Below the pieces are notes generated by a model that had not been told where the DNA came from, ran no database searches, and saw only the letters and a list, made by a program, of their open reading frames with translations. A stretch of DNA of 41,657 nucleotides from Bacteroidales bacterium. Lineage in GTDB: Bacteria; Bacteroidota; Bacteroidia; Bacteroidales; Paludibacteraceae. Below are positions 7,689-15,720 of the stretch, in pieces. Position numbers and translations under genes: made by a program. The stretch is taken from positions 1 through 41,657 of the forward strand of contig JAJFVH010000142.1 in the NCBI GenBank assembly GCA_021371875.1. Reading direction: 5' to 3'. Positions within the stretch are counted from its first letter, which is position 1. Each line of letters begins with the position of its first letter.

Positions 7689-9080
7689 TCAATAGCCCAG
7701 TATTTTCAACATCGACTTATAACTTTGTTCTTTTGCAAATAATTTTGTAAAGTACTCTCCATCTTCATCTTTGTCGATAACCACAAGTTTCGGAGCCGGA
7801 ATCAAACAATGTTGAATTCCCCCGAAACCACTCAACGATTCCTGATACGCACCGGTGTGAAAAAATCCTATATATTGCTCTCTGTCTTCCTGCATTTTAG
7901 GTAAGAATATAGCATTCGAATGTACCTCAGCGTTATAAAAATCCTCACTATCGCAAGTCAAACCGCCAAGGTTGACACGTTCATATTCAGAGTCCCAGTT
8001 ATTTATAGCCAAGAAAACATAACGCTGATTAATAGCCCAGGTATCGGGTAGCGTAGTCATAAACGAACTGTCGATCATATTCCACAACTCACGGTCGTTC
8101 TGTTTCTTTTGATTGACAATTGAATATAACATGGCGCCACTTTCGCCTACTGTATATGAACCAAACTCGGTGAAAATATGCGGTTCGGGTACACCATATT
8201 GTCCACAGATGGTCTTGACTTGCGCCACTATTTCTTCGGCAATATATTCATAGTCGTATGTCATGTCCAAATGAGTTTGAATAGGGAATCCACCACCTAT
8301 ATTTAAACTATCCAACTCGGGACACTTCTTTTTTAACTCGCAATATAGATTAACTGCCTTATTAAGTTCATTCCAGTAATAAGCAGTATCCTTAACTCCA
8401 GTATTGATAAAAAAATGAAGCATTTTCAGTTCAACCATCGGATTGGCGGAAATATGTTTTGTATAATAAGGTATAATATCGTTGTAACGGATTCCTAATC
8501 TTGAAGTATAAAAATCAAATTTAGGTTCTTCTTCGGCGGCAATCCTGATTCCAACTTTAAATTTCATTTCAAAGTCCTTTAGCAATAAGTCTAATTCAAA
8601 TTTATTGTCAAGTATTGGAATTACATTGCTAAAACCCTGACGCATTAAGTTTTGAATATTCTCGACATACTGGGGGCGTTTGAATCCGTTACATATAACA
8701 TAAGTATCAGGTTTAAGTAAGCCTTGTTCGTACAAAGATTCCATTATATTAATATCAAAAGCAGAAGATGTTTCTATATGAACGCCTTGTTTAAGCACTT
8801 CTTCCATCACAAAGGAAAAGTGTGAACTTTTGGTACAATAACAATAATTATAATCGCCATTGTAATCCACTTTTGCCATTGCCACATTGAACATTCGCCT
8901 TGCCCTCTGTATATTTTGGGCTATTTTAGGCAAATAGGCTATGCGCAAGGGCGTTCCGTATTGCTTAATAATATCCATCAAAGGAACTCCGCACCAATCC
9001 AATTCATTCTCATTTAAACTAAACTCATCATTCGGGAACTCAAATGTTTGCTCAATAAGATCTTTGTATTTGTTTTTCAT
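7689..9080 (-). CDS. PLP-dependent decarboxylase, arginine decarboxylase-like (short form)
   Basis: A 463-residue fold-III PLP decarboxylase. Lys84 in the YCTKSSHF segment is the expected Schiff-base lysine. GGGFP at 263-267 binds the cofactor phosphate. The C-terminal LGGLTCDSEDF motif (Cys376-Asp377) supplies the active-site Cys from the partner subunit, as in ornithine, arginine and diaminopimelate decarboxylases. Closely similar roughly 460-residue proteins in Bacteroidetes are annotated as arginine decarboxylase, about 170 residues shorter than E. coli SpeA and lacking its extra domains. Product would be agmatine for polyamine synthesis, consistent with nspC elsewhere in this window, but the substrate is unproven. 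No operon partner. Confidence 0.78.
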   Translation of the reverse strand: MKNKYKDLIEQTFEFPNDEFSLNENELDWCGVPLMDIIKQYGTPLRIAYLPKIAQNIQRARRMFNVAMAKVDYNGDYNYCYCTKSSHFSFVMEEVLKQGVHIETSSAFDINIMESLYEQGLLKPDTYVICNGFKRPQYVENIQNLMRQGFSNVIPILDNKFELDLLLKDFEMKFKVGIRIAAEEEPKFDFYTSRLGIRYNDIIPYYTKHISANPMVELKMLHFFINTGVKDTAYYWNELNKAVNLYCELKKKCPELDSLNIGGGFPIQTHLDMTYDYEYIAEEIVAQVKTICGQYGVPEPHIFTEFGSYTVGESGAMLYSIVNQKKQNDRELWNMIDSSFMTTLPDTWAINQRYVFLAINNWDSEYERVNLGGLTCDSEDFYNAEVHSNAIFLPKMQEDREQYIGFFHTGAYQESLSGFGGIQHCLIPAPKLVVIDKDEDGEYFTKLFAKEQSYKSMLKILGY

Positions 9081-9187
9081 ATAATTATTTCAAATTAGAT
9101 ATTTTACTTAAATCTGACTTATTTAGTTTCCAATATATTTCAACATCTAAATTACTTAGATTTTATTTTATAATCCGAAAAAGTGTG

Positions 9188-9195
9188 CAAAAATA
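9188..9195 (-). promoter_or_regulatory. -7 promoter element for the decarboxylase gene
   Basis: The minus strand reads TATTTTTG, an exact -7 match, about 110 bases before the ATG at 9080. No obvious -33 partner. Confidence 0.4.
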
Positions 9196-9630
9196 ATCAT
9201 TTATTTTATATTATCTTTCTCTCAGTATGTTTTTAACGTCTATACTTGGCTAATTTTCTCAACAAAATACTCCATCGAGTAGGAAACCTGATTATCAGAC
9301 AAAACTGGCAAGACTATGTCGGCAACGGGGAAGTAACTTTAAATGCACTACAAACTCGACAACACCAAAAAATAAAATGGCAAACCAAATTCGAAATACC
9401 ATATCGGTTGAAAATTGTACAGACACCGGCCCAACACTTGAAAACAGCAACATCGAACATTGAATATTGAAATACAGAGATTTATATTCTAAATTCCATG
9501 AAATAATGATGTAATGTTCTCTTTAAAATCATGGATTATTAATTATACACTTCGTCGAATAATCAACGAATCAACAGCAAAATTTTAAAAATATCTACCG
9601 GAAACAACTCTTTTGTTTTAATAATTTGTT

Positions 9631-9638
9631 TATTTTTG
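9631..9638 (+). promoter_or_regulatory. -7 promoter element for the small barrel protein
   Basis: TATTTTTG, 54 bases before the ATG at 9692. A TTTG at 9612-9615 is present but only 15 bases upstream, closer than the usual 19-21. Confidence 0.45.
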
Positions 9639-9691
9639 CGTTTACACAGAAAAACTTATTATTTTTCGAGTATTAATTAAATTATTTAAAC

Positions 9692-10141
9692 ATGAAAAAA
9701 ATTATTCTTACGCTTGCTTTTGTGGTAAGCATGATTGGTGCGGTAAGCGCCCAGGTTGATGGTAAAGCCCTTGGTCTTCGCTTTGGTGGGGTTTCAGGGT
9801 TGGGCGCTGAGATTTCATATCAACATCCACTCAGCGATGCAAATCGATTGGAATTAGATCTTGGGTTAAATAAGTGGGGAGCAGGCCTTAGTGGAATCTA
9901 TCAATGGGTTTGGGATTTATCGGCTCTTTCCGATGGATTTAATTGGTACGCCGGCGTCGGTGGAACTTTAGGACTCAGCGATTCAAGTTTTGGTATTGGC
10001 GTTATAGGTCAGGTTGGTATTGAATTTAATTTCAATATTCCGCTTCAACTATCATTGGATTACAGACCAGCGATTTATATTCTACCCTCTTTTGCGGGAG
10101 GTTATGATGGCATTTGTCTGTCTGCCCGCTACAAATTCTAA
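9692..10141 (+). CDS. Small outer-membrane beta-barrel protein
   Basis: A 149-residue exported protein. The N-terminus is a classical signal peptide (MKKIILTLAFVVSMIGAVSA, cleavage probably after SAQ or SA). The mature part is a series of short amphipathic strands with Gly turns (LGLRFGGVSGLGAEISYQ, FNWYAGVGGTLGL, FGIGVIGQVGIEF) and ends in a C-terminal aromatic strand, ARYKF, the signature for outer-membrane insertion by the BAM complex. The size suggests a barrel of about eight strands. No specific function can be assigned. It has its own promoter and terminator. Confidence 0.78.
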   Translation: MKKIILTLAFVVSMIGAVSAQVDGKALGLRFGGVSGLGAEISYQHPLSDANRLELDLGLNKWGAGLSGIYQWVWDLSALSDGFNWYAGVGGTLGLSDSSFGIGVIGQVGIEFNFNIPLQLSLDYRPAIYILPSFAGGYDGICLSARYKF

Positions 10142-10157
10142 AATAAAATTGACTCGT

Positions 10158-10198
10158 AAAAAAGACTGTTTCGAGAGAGTTGAAACAGTCTTTTTTTT
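10158..10198. terminator. Bidirectional terminator
   Basis: A 15-bp perfect stem (10158-10172 pairs with 10182-10196) with a 9-base loop. An 8-T run follows on the plus strand and A-runs serve the minus strand. The T-run overlaps the TAA stop of the convergent small membrane protein gene. Confidence 0.87.
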
Positions 10199-10412
10199 AA
10201 GCTCCTAAAGCTCTTAAAGCCTCGAATACCAATATCGCCGGCCAAACTAAAGCCTTCAAGAATCCCAACACTCCAAGCCAAAATGTTGTAGACTGTGAAA
10301 TAAAGTAAATAGCCGCCCCAATAAGTCCAAATCCGTAAACCGCACCCCCTGAAGCTGTGGCTTGATGATTGTGATTTTTGTTTTTAAAATCCTTTTGTTT
10401 TTCTTCGTTCAT
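10197..10412 (-). CDS. Small one-to-two-TM membrane protein, unknown function
   Basis: A 71-residue protein: a charged, Asn/His-rich N-terminus, then TASGGAVYGFGLIGAAIYFI and WLGVLGFLKALVWPAILVFEAL, two hydrophobic segments. The GGAVYG-LG-IGA and GFLKALVWPA motifs belong to a small, widespread and uncharacterised bacterial membrane-protein family that I recognise by pattern only. The ATG lies 5 bases after the stop of the upstream broken gene, so the two were clearly one transcription unit. Its stop codon sits in the T-run of the shared terminator. Confidence 0.75.
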   Translation of the reverse strand: MNEEKQKDFKNKNHNHQATASGGAVYGFGLIGAAIYFISQSTTFWLGVLGFLKALVWPAILVFEALRALGA

Positions 10413-10417
10413 GTTGA

Positions 10418-10901
10418 TTATTTTGTTTTGACAATAATGACTACATAATTCTTTCCATACTTTTTAGCACATTTCGGACAAGTTGTGTACCACATATACC
10501 ATTTTCCGATTGCAAGCTCTTTCATAGCTGCATGTTTCTCAAAATCCCTACACCATTCTTCTGTTTGTTTAAAACTACCTTCCGTAAACCCGGCTATAAA
10601 AAGTTCCGTTTAACAGGACGTTTTCAGCCCCAGGAATAGCTTTTTCAACGGCCAGATATAAATCCATATTCCATTTTGAAGTGTGATCGGATAAGCATAA
10701 CCAATCAGGAATTTGAGTGTTGGCTTTTTCAACAAGTTTGTTCATCCTTGTCATAACAGAACCAAAATTAACAGGCATATAAAACATGGTAAAAACCTTG
10801 TCTTTGATAAAAGGTTTTTGATCCCAACTAAAAATCTGATCGTCCCATGGAGTTGGATCGAATGGCGGACAACATTCAAGCTCTTTGTTCTGAGTACTCA
10901 T
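10418..10901 (-). pseudogene. Conserved Bacteroidetes protein interrupted by one extra base
   Basis: From the ATG at 10901 the frame runs for 108 codons (opening MSTQNKELECCPPF, later DWLCLSDHTSKWNMD) and stops at the TAG at 10575-10577, after ...FYSRVYGR. One frame over, coding continues to the TAA at 10418-10420 with SFKQTEEWCRDFEKHA, WYMWYTTCPKCAKKYG and KNYVVIIVKTK. Removing one of the two C bases at 10582-10583 (plus strand) joins the halves as SRVYEGSFKQTEEW, a 160-residue protein. I recall intact homologues of this length with both halves in other Bacteroidetes; function unknown. The CPKC pair near the end could bind a metal. Either a recent frameshift mutation or a sequencing error; the excellent downstream frame argues the break is very recent or artefactual. 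Confidence 0.7.
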
Positions 10902-10936
10902 AGTCACTAAATTTTGGGGTTATTGATTGTTCGCCA

Positions 10937-10944
10937 CAAATTTA
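10937..10944 (-). promoter_or_regulatory. -7 promoter element for the frameshifted gene
   Basis: The minus strand reads TAAATTTG, an exact -7 match, 35 bases before the ATG at 10901. It would drive the broken gene and the small membrane protein together. Confidence 0.45.
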
Positions 10945-11006
10945 GATGAAATAATTCACAAAATAATACATAAATCAAGTTTTTTATACAAAAATTCTCT
11001 TTTGTT

Positions 11007-12218
11007 TCACAATGTAAGTAATTCAAAGTCTTCCCAAAAGTTTGGATACGATTTACTTACCACTTCGGGACATTCAATTACTAAAGGAGTTACCAACGCA
11101 GCCGGAGCAAAAGCCATTGCCATGCGATGATCTTCGTAAGTGGCAATGCTAATGATCTCAGCTCGTTCACAACGTTCGCCACGCCACGCCAATTGACCTT
11201 CCGCCGGTTCGGACAAAACAAAACCAAGCTTGTGAAGTTCGTTTGTTAGTGCGACAATGCGGTCGGTTTCTTTAATTTTTAAAGACTGCAAACCGCCGAA
11301 ATGAAACGGAATGCCTTTCAAGCAACAAGTAACGGCAAATGTCTGAGCTAAATCGGGTTGATTAACAAAATCGTACTTAAATGCTAAAACATTATTTTTG
11401 GTTGCTGTAATCAAAACGCCTTCGGGTTGGTATTCGGTTTTCACACCGAGTTGTTCGAAAAGTACAGCAACTTTACTGTCGCCCTGGAAACTGTTTGCGT
11501 ACAATCCTTTCAGAAAAACTTTACCTTTGCCCAGTATTGACAATACTTCGTACCAATACGATGCCGCCGACCAATCGGATTCAACTTTGTAGCGGATTGG
11601 TTTATAAGCTTGGGGTTTTATGGTGATTTCATTCTTCTTAAACTTGACGGTAGCACCAAACTCAGCCATCATTTTCAAGGTCATTTCAATGTACGGTTTT
11701 GAAATTATATTCCCATCAAGAATAATTTTCAATCCGTTTTGCATATAAGGTGCAATCATCATCAATGCTGAAATATACTGACTACTGATGCCTCCGTTCA
11801 GATGAATTTCGCCTCCGGTCAATGCGCTTCCGAAAATACGTAGCGGTGGAAATCCTTCCTTTTCCACGTATTCTATCCTTGCCCCCAGCCTGTTGAGCGC
11901 ATCCACCAGCAATTTTATGGGACGTTGCTTCATGCGTTCGCTACCGGTAATCACCCATTCGCCAACCGTTTTTGATAAAAAAGCAGTAAGAAACCGCATT
12001 GCCGTTCCAGCGGCACCGATATCAAAAGTAGTATCGCTGGAATCCAATGCTTTTACCGTAACACGCGTATCGTCGCAATCCGAAAGGTTTTCAATTTCGT
12101 AAGGACTATCAGCCAACGCATTTAGTATCAATGCGCGGTTGCTGATACTTTTGGATGCGGGAAGGGAGATACGAAGATTGATATTTCCGGGGATGATATA
12201 GAGGGGTTTTGTAGTCAT
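11007..12218 (-). CDS. aroA: 3-phosphoshikimate 1-carboxyvinyltransferase (EPSP synthase)
   Basis: A 403-residue enzyme of the shikimate pathway. It transfers enolpyruvyl from PEP to shikimate 3-phosphate on the way to chorismate and the aromatic amino acids. Motifs: LPASKSISNRALI with Lys23 (PEP/S3P binding), GAAGTAMRFLTAF, SGGISSQYISALM-type SSQ loop (GGISSQYISAL), the catalytic Asp region NQPDLAQTFAV, LKIKETDRIVAL, and YEDHRMAMAFAPAAL near the C-terminus. Length is slightly below the usual 420-430, typical for Bacteroidetes. It starts 68 bases after the alcohol dehydrogenase stop on the same strand; no separate -7 element is visible, so read-through is possible. Confidence 0.94.
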   Translation of the reverse strand: MTTKPLYIIPGNINLRISLPASKSISNRALILNALADSPYEIENLSDCDDTRVTVKALDSSDTTFDIGAAGTAMRFLTAFLSKTVGEWVITGSERMKQRPIKLLVDALNRLGARIEYVEKEGFPPLRIFGSALTGGEIHLNGGISSQYISALMMIAPYMQNGLKIILDGNIISKPYIEMTLKMMAEFGATVKFKKNEITIKPQAYKPIRYKVESDWSAASYWYEVLSILGKGKVFLKGLYANSFQGDSKVAVLFEQLGVKTEYQPEGVLITATKNNVLAFKYDFVNQPDLAQTFAVTCCLKGIPFHFGGLQSLKIKETDRIVALTNELHKLGFVLSEPAEGQLAWRGERCERAEIISIATYEDHRMAMAFAPAALVTPLVIECPEVVSKSYPNFWEDFELLTL

Positions 12219-12286
12219 TCACAAATTATTATTCGACACAAATTATTTATTGAAATTATTTGATTTCTATTTGATTCTTATTAATC

Positions 12287-13453
12287 TTACACCGCTAACT
12301 CATAAATCTTTCTTACATCTTCTTCGGTCAGTTTTACAAAACTGCCCAAAGTGTTTTTGCCCAATCCCATGGTTTTTACCAATGTCGGGATATCTTCGGC
12401 TTTGGCTCCAAGTTCCGAGAAACGAACCGGCATCCCGATGGAAGCAAAAAATTGTTCCATTTTTTCAATTCCCTGGCGAGCCGTGTTTTCCGGGTTTTGG
12501 AAATCCATTTCGCAGCCCCATACACGCACGGCAAATTGTGCAAAACGTTGGATATCGTGATGCATGACGTATTTCATCCAGGCAGGGAACATAACGGCTA
12601 ATCCAGCGCCATGAGCCACATCGTACAACCCCGAAAGTTCGTGTTCCATGTTGTGCGACGACCAATCCTGATCGCGACCCACGCCACAAATGTCGTTATG
12701 AGCTACCATGCCCGCCCACATAATGTTTGCCCGCGATTCATAATCACTTGAATCAGCGAGCGCTTTGGGCGTTTCTTTGATAATTGTCAGTAAAACTCCT
12801 TCGCAGAGACGATCGGTAATTTCGACGTCTTTTGTGTTGGTAAAATAACGTTCCATCACGTGCGCCATCATATCGGTAGCGCCGCAAGCTGTTTGATAAT
12901 TCGGCAGTGTGCAAGTCAATTCAGGATTTAGAACAGAGAAAACCGGGCGTAAAGCATCTCCATTTGCCGCACGTTTGAGCATACCGTTTTCGTGGGTAAT
13001 CACCGAACCGGTTGAACCTTCGCTTCCTGCCGCCGAAATGGTAAGAATAGTTGCAACCGGTAATGCTTTTTCAATATTTTTTCCGGTATAAAAATCCCAA
13101 AAATCGCCATCATATAATGCTCCAATGGCGATAGCCTTAGCCGAGTCGATGACACTTCCACCGCCAACAGCCAAAATGAAATCAATTTTCTCGCGTTTGC
13201 TGATTCCGATGCCTTCGTAAACCAATCCGCTGCGTGGGTTTGGCTGAACGCCACCCAATTCCGTGAAACGAATATTTTCTGCTGTCAATGAAGCTTTTAC
13301 TCTATCGAGCAAACCGCTCTTGACTACTGATCCACCGCCAAAATGTATCAACACATTCGTTCCACCGAAACGTTTCACATATTTTCCTGCTTCGTTTTCA
13401 CGTTCTTTACCAAAAACAAAAAATGTAGGGCTGTAAAAATTAAAGTTATTCAT
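12287..13453 (-). CDS. Iron-containing alcohol dehydrogenase (YqhD/BdhA-like)
   Basis: A 388-residue group-III metal-dependent alcohol dehydrogenase, cytoplasmic. The nucleotide-binding loop is AVGGGSVIDSAKA (GGGS at 97-100). The metal ligands are Asp194 and His198 (CGATDMMAHVMERYF), His267 (SSHNMEHELSG) and His281 (DVAHGAGLAV), all present. The closest pattern is the NAD(P)H-dependent butanol dehydrogenase/YqhD group, which reduces aldehydes. Role is likely fermentative or aldehyde detoxifying; the exact substrate cannot be told. A small CCCCT-ggaa-GGGG palindrome lies just upstream of the start. Confidence 0.88.
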   Translation of the reverse strand: MNNFNFYSPTFFVFGKERENEAGKYVKRFGGTNVLIHFGGGSVVKSGLLDRVKASLTAENIRFTELGGVQPNPRSGLVYEGIGISKREKIDFILAVGGGSVIDSAKAIAIGALYDGDFWDFYTGKNIEKALPVATILTISAAGSEGSTGSVITHENGMLKRAANGDALRPVFSVLNPELTCTLPNYQTACGATDMMAHVMERYFTNTKDVEITDRLCEGVLLTIIKETPKALADSSDYESRANIMWAGMVAHNDICGVGRDQDWSSHNMEHELSGLYDVAHGAGLAVMFPAWMKYVMHHDIQRFAQFAVRVWGCEMDFQNPENTARQGIEKMEQFFASIGMPVRFSELGAKAEDIPTLVKTMGLGKNTLGSFVKLTEEDVRKIYELAV

Positions 13454-13467
13454 ATTGTATGAGTTAT

Positions 13468-13484
13468 GCCCCTGGAAGGGGATG
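13468..13484. repeat. REP-like palindrome (short copy)
   Basis: GCCCCTGGAAGGGGAT, a CCCCT/GGGG hairpin 5' of the alcohol dehydrogenase gene. It resembles the cores of the other GC-rich palindromes in this window. Confidence 0.45.
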
Positions 13485-13545
13485 TTTTAGTTTATAATTA
13501 TTTATAAAGATAAGTCTTAGTTGACGGCACCAATCAAGCTCCCCA

Positions 13546-15537
13546 TCAGTGATTAAGGGCACTTCTCAGTCTTTCTATCAATTCATTTCCCAGTTCAGTC
13601 TTAATTTTAATATGATTGAGCACTTCAAGCACAAAAGGATTACTTTCGAAACTTCCGCGCACCGATTCAAAATCCAGATGTTTTTGTTCTTCATTACCAT
13701 CGACCCCGAAACCAGTTTTAGCGTTCAGATTAAATTCCTTTTTAGCATCATCATATATCAACTGGTCAAGTTTCACTACTGAAGTTTTCCAAAGTTCCAC
13801 CATGCTTACAACATCATCGTAAGTAATTTGTTCGATGGTTTTATTCCAATATTTCAAGAGTCTATCCAACGCCCATGTCCATTCGTAATTGTAATACTGA
13901 TGATGCATTTCTTCAAACTGGCTTTGTATTCCATTCAGGTCGAGTTCGTTTTGCTCAATAGCAGTAAGCAGTGTGTCAATTACTTTTTTGGGAGCTATTA
14001 AACCTGACAAATCTATCCACTCGCCAACACCTTTTTCGGTATCAGGTTGTAAACGGGTTCTGAGCTCGTCGATATTTTTGAATTTAATTTCTTTAAGCCG
14101 ACTTATTAACGAATTGCCCAGAAATTTATTAATCGCAATATTGTAAAGTTCGATACCTTTATTCAGTGAAGAATTTTTTATACTGCAATTTTGATAAGAA
14201 TAAACATCGGTCGTTTCACCGGCTATTTGTTGCAAATTTTTCAAAACCTCAACCCCTTTCATCATTTTATGAATAGAATAAGGACTTAGCAAGTTAAAAT
14301 TGATAGGATCGAGTTTTCGATTGTCCTTACGGTTATCACGTTTTGGCCATTTTTGGGCATCGCGTATGGTTCCCACACTGCGCAAATTTACGCCGGGAAC
14401 CAAAAAGCTTTCCGTAGCATTTTCAATCAAATAGGAAAATGGCAAATCGGAAGTATCGGAATGTTTGTAATGACGACCCATAACCAAGGTAAAGGCTCCG
14501 ATTTTTGCAGGCCAAAGTAAATATGAATCGCTGGTGGTTTTTGATCCGCGTTCGCACAATCCCTGATGGATGGGACCCAGTTTATACATGTGATTACTCT
14601 GGTTCGAACCGCTGCCTGCATTCAGAAACGAAAACATACCGGCGATCAGCAAAGTAGATTTATGATGCGAAACAGTGTACGGCCCTGCAAAAATAGCAGT
14701 TGCTTCGCCGTGCATCCCCTGACAATTGGAAAAAAACAACGAATCAAGCGCAGAATAATGTTTACCAAGAATACAACCCTGGCCAATAAAACAACGCGAA
14801 ACTAAAGTAGAATCGGTTACAGAAACCCCTGAGCTCAAAATAAAATCATTGCATTTTACCCCTGAACCGATAATTACAGGAGCTTGCTCATTGCTGTTTA
14901 TTGTTCCATTTTCGAGTAGTGATGCGCCTTCGATTACAGCAAAATCACCTACTTTTACACTTTTTAAACTACCACAATTTATAATGCGGACATTTTTTCC
15001 GATATATCCTTTTTCCGACTGTACAGAATGTGCGTAATTATCAATCAACTGTTGTAGGTTCTGAATTAAAAGGGGGCGATGACGATAAAGGGTAAGAATG
15101 TATGCCAACGGAGCCGACAACCAGTCAAAAATTGGTATTTCACGGCCACCACCTTCATTCATTACCGGAACTTTTACGCCATTACCGAAGGATGAAACAC
15201 CATCAACCAATATTAAATTAACGTTTTCGATGTACGTTCCTTCGCCAATTCTGTAATTAGCTATATAATTGTCAATTTTATCAATAAAGACATCATTCTC
15301 TATTATACAATTATGTAAACAACAGTTATTTATACCGGCATGTTTTTTAAAACCACCAGGTCGATAAAATACTTTATTGAAAGATCCTAACTTTACATTG
15401 CCGGAAAAATGTACATTCGACAAATAAGTTGGCGAGAAATCATTAGCCACTTCTACATTTTGCCACGACTCTGCAGAGCAACCATAAACGGTCAGTGTGG
15501 CAATCTCTTTCTCGGTTAATTGACGGTGTTTTGACAT
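13546..15537 (-). CDS. DUF4954 family protein (left-handed beta-helix)
   Basis: A 663-residue protein. Residues about 45-330 are full of loosely spaced hexapeptide-type turns (IENDVFIDKI, IGEGTYIENVNLI, IGKNVRIINCGSL, VGDFAVIEGASLL, SGVSVTDSTLVSRCFIGQGCILG), as in left-handed beta-helix acyltransferases and nucleotidyltransferases. The C-terminal third is helical (FEEMHHQYYNYEWTWALDRLLKYW). The layout and length match DUF4954, a family I know from Bacteroidetes and spirochaetes without a settled function. No nucleotidyltransferase domain or classic acetyltransferase catalytic His is obvious. It stands alone on the minus strand. Confidence 0.8.
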   Translation of the reverse strand: MSKHRQLTEKEIATLTVYGCSAESWQNVEVANDFSPTYLSNVHFSGNVKLGSFNKVFYRPGGFKKHAGINNCCLHNCIIENDVFIDKIDNYIANYRIGEGTYIENVNLILVDGVSSFGNGVKVPVMNEGGGREIPIFDWLSAPLAYILTLYRHRPLLIQNLQQLIDNYAHSVQSEKGYIGKNVRIINCGSLKSVKVGDFAVIEGASLLENGTINSNEQAPVIIGSGVKCNDFILSSGVSVTDSTLVSRCFIGQGCILGKHYSALDSLFFSNCQGMHGEATAIFAGPYTVSHHKSTLLIAGMFSFLNAGSGSNQSNHMYKLGPIHQGLCERGSKTTSDSYLLWPAKIGAFTLVMGRHYKHSDTSDLPFSYLIENATESFLVPGVNLRSVGTIRDAQKWPKRDNRKDNRKLDPINFNLLSPYSIHKMMKGVEVLKNLQQIAGETTDVYSYQNCSIKNSSLNKGIELYNIAINKFLGNSLISRLKEIKFKNIDELRTRLQPDTEKGVGEWIDLSGLIAPKKVIDTLLTAIEQNELDLNGIQSQFEEMHHQYYNYEWTWALDRLLKYWNKTIEQITYDDVVSMVELWKTSVVKLDQLIYDDAKKEFNLNAKTGFGVDGNEEQKHLDFESVRGSFESNPFVLEVLNHIKIKTELGNELIERLRSALNH

Positions 15538-15720
15538 AAGTTATTTGATTTATTGATTTGTTACAAAGGTTATCGGATTTAATCAGGTTGATTGAGTTAA
15601 ATAAATTGACAAAGTTGCTATAAATTATGAAAACCAAGCATAGTTGCATAACTACCAACAACTTTAAAAATATTTAAACACATTCAATCGATAATGAACC
15701 TAGACAATCGACAAGAGGCT

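Larger units (their letters stand above)
9081..9691. other. 611-bp intergenic region without a convincing gene
   Basis: It holds the divergent promoters of its two flanking genes and AT-rich sequence. A stretch at 9246-9470 stays open on the plus strand for 74 codons from a TTG. That peptide has no recognisable family, no good start and no RBS, and the segment CATCGAACATTGAATATTG (9450-9468) looks like the repetitive filler common in these genomes. A gene remnant or small RNA is possible, but I cannot support either. Confidence 0.4.

Noticed and set aside
9246-9470. 74-codon plus-strand frame in the large gap
   Set aside because: TTG start, no RBS, no recognisable family; kept only as a note under the intergenic region.
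10575-10583. Programmed +1 frameshift at AGG-UAG as explanation of the split gene
   Set aside because: Possible in principle, but remembered homologues read VYEG.FK across the site, which a one-base deletion restores and a shift at AGG does not; there is also no evident stimulatory element.
13546-15537. DUF4954 as a sugar nucleotidyltransferase or LpxA/LpxD acyltransferase
   Set aside because: Beta-helix repeats are present, but no nucleotidyltransferase domain or catalytic His motif of LpxA/LpxD could be found.
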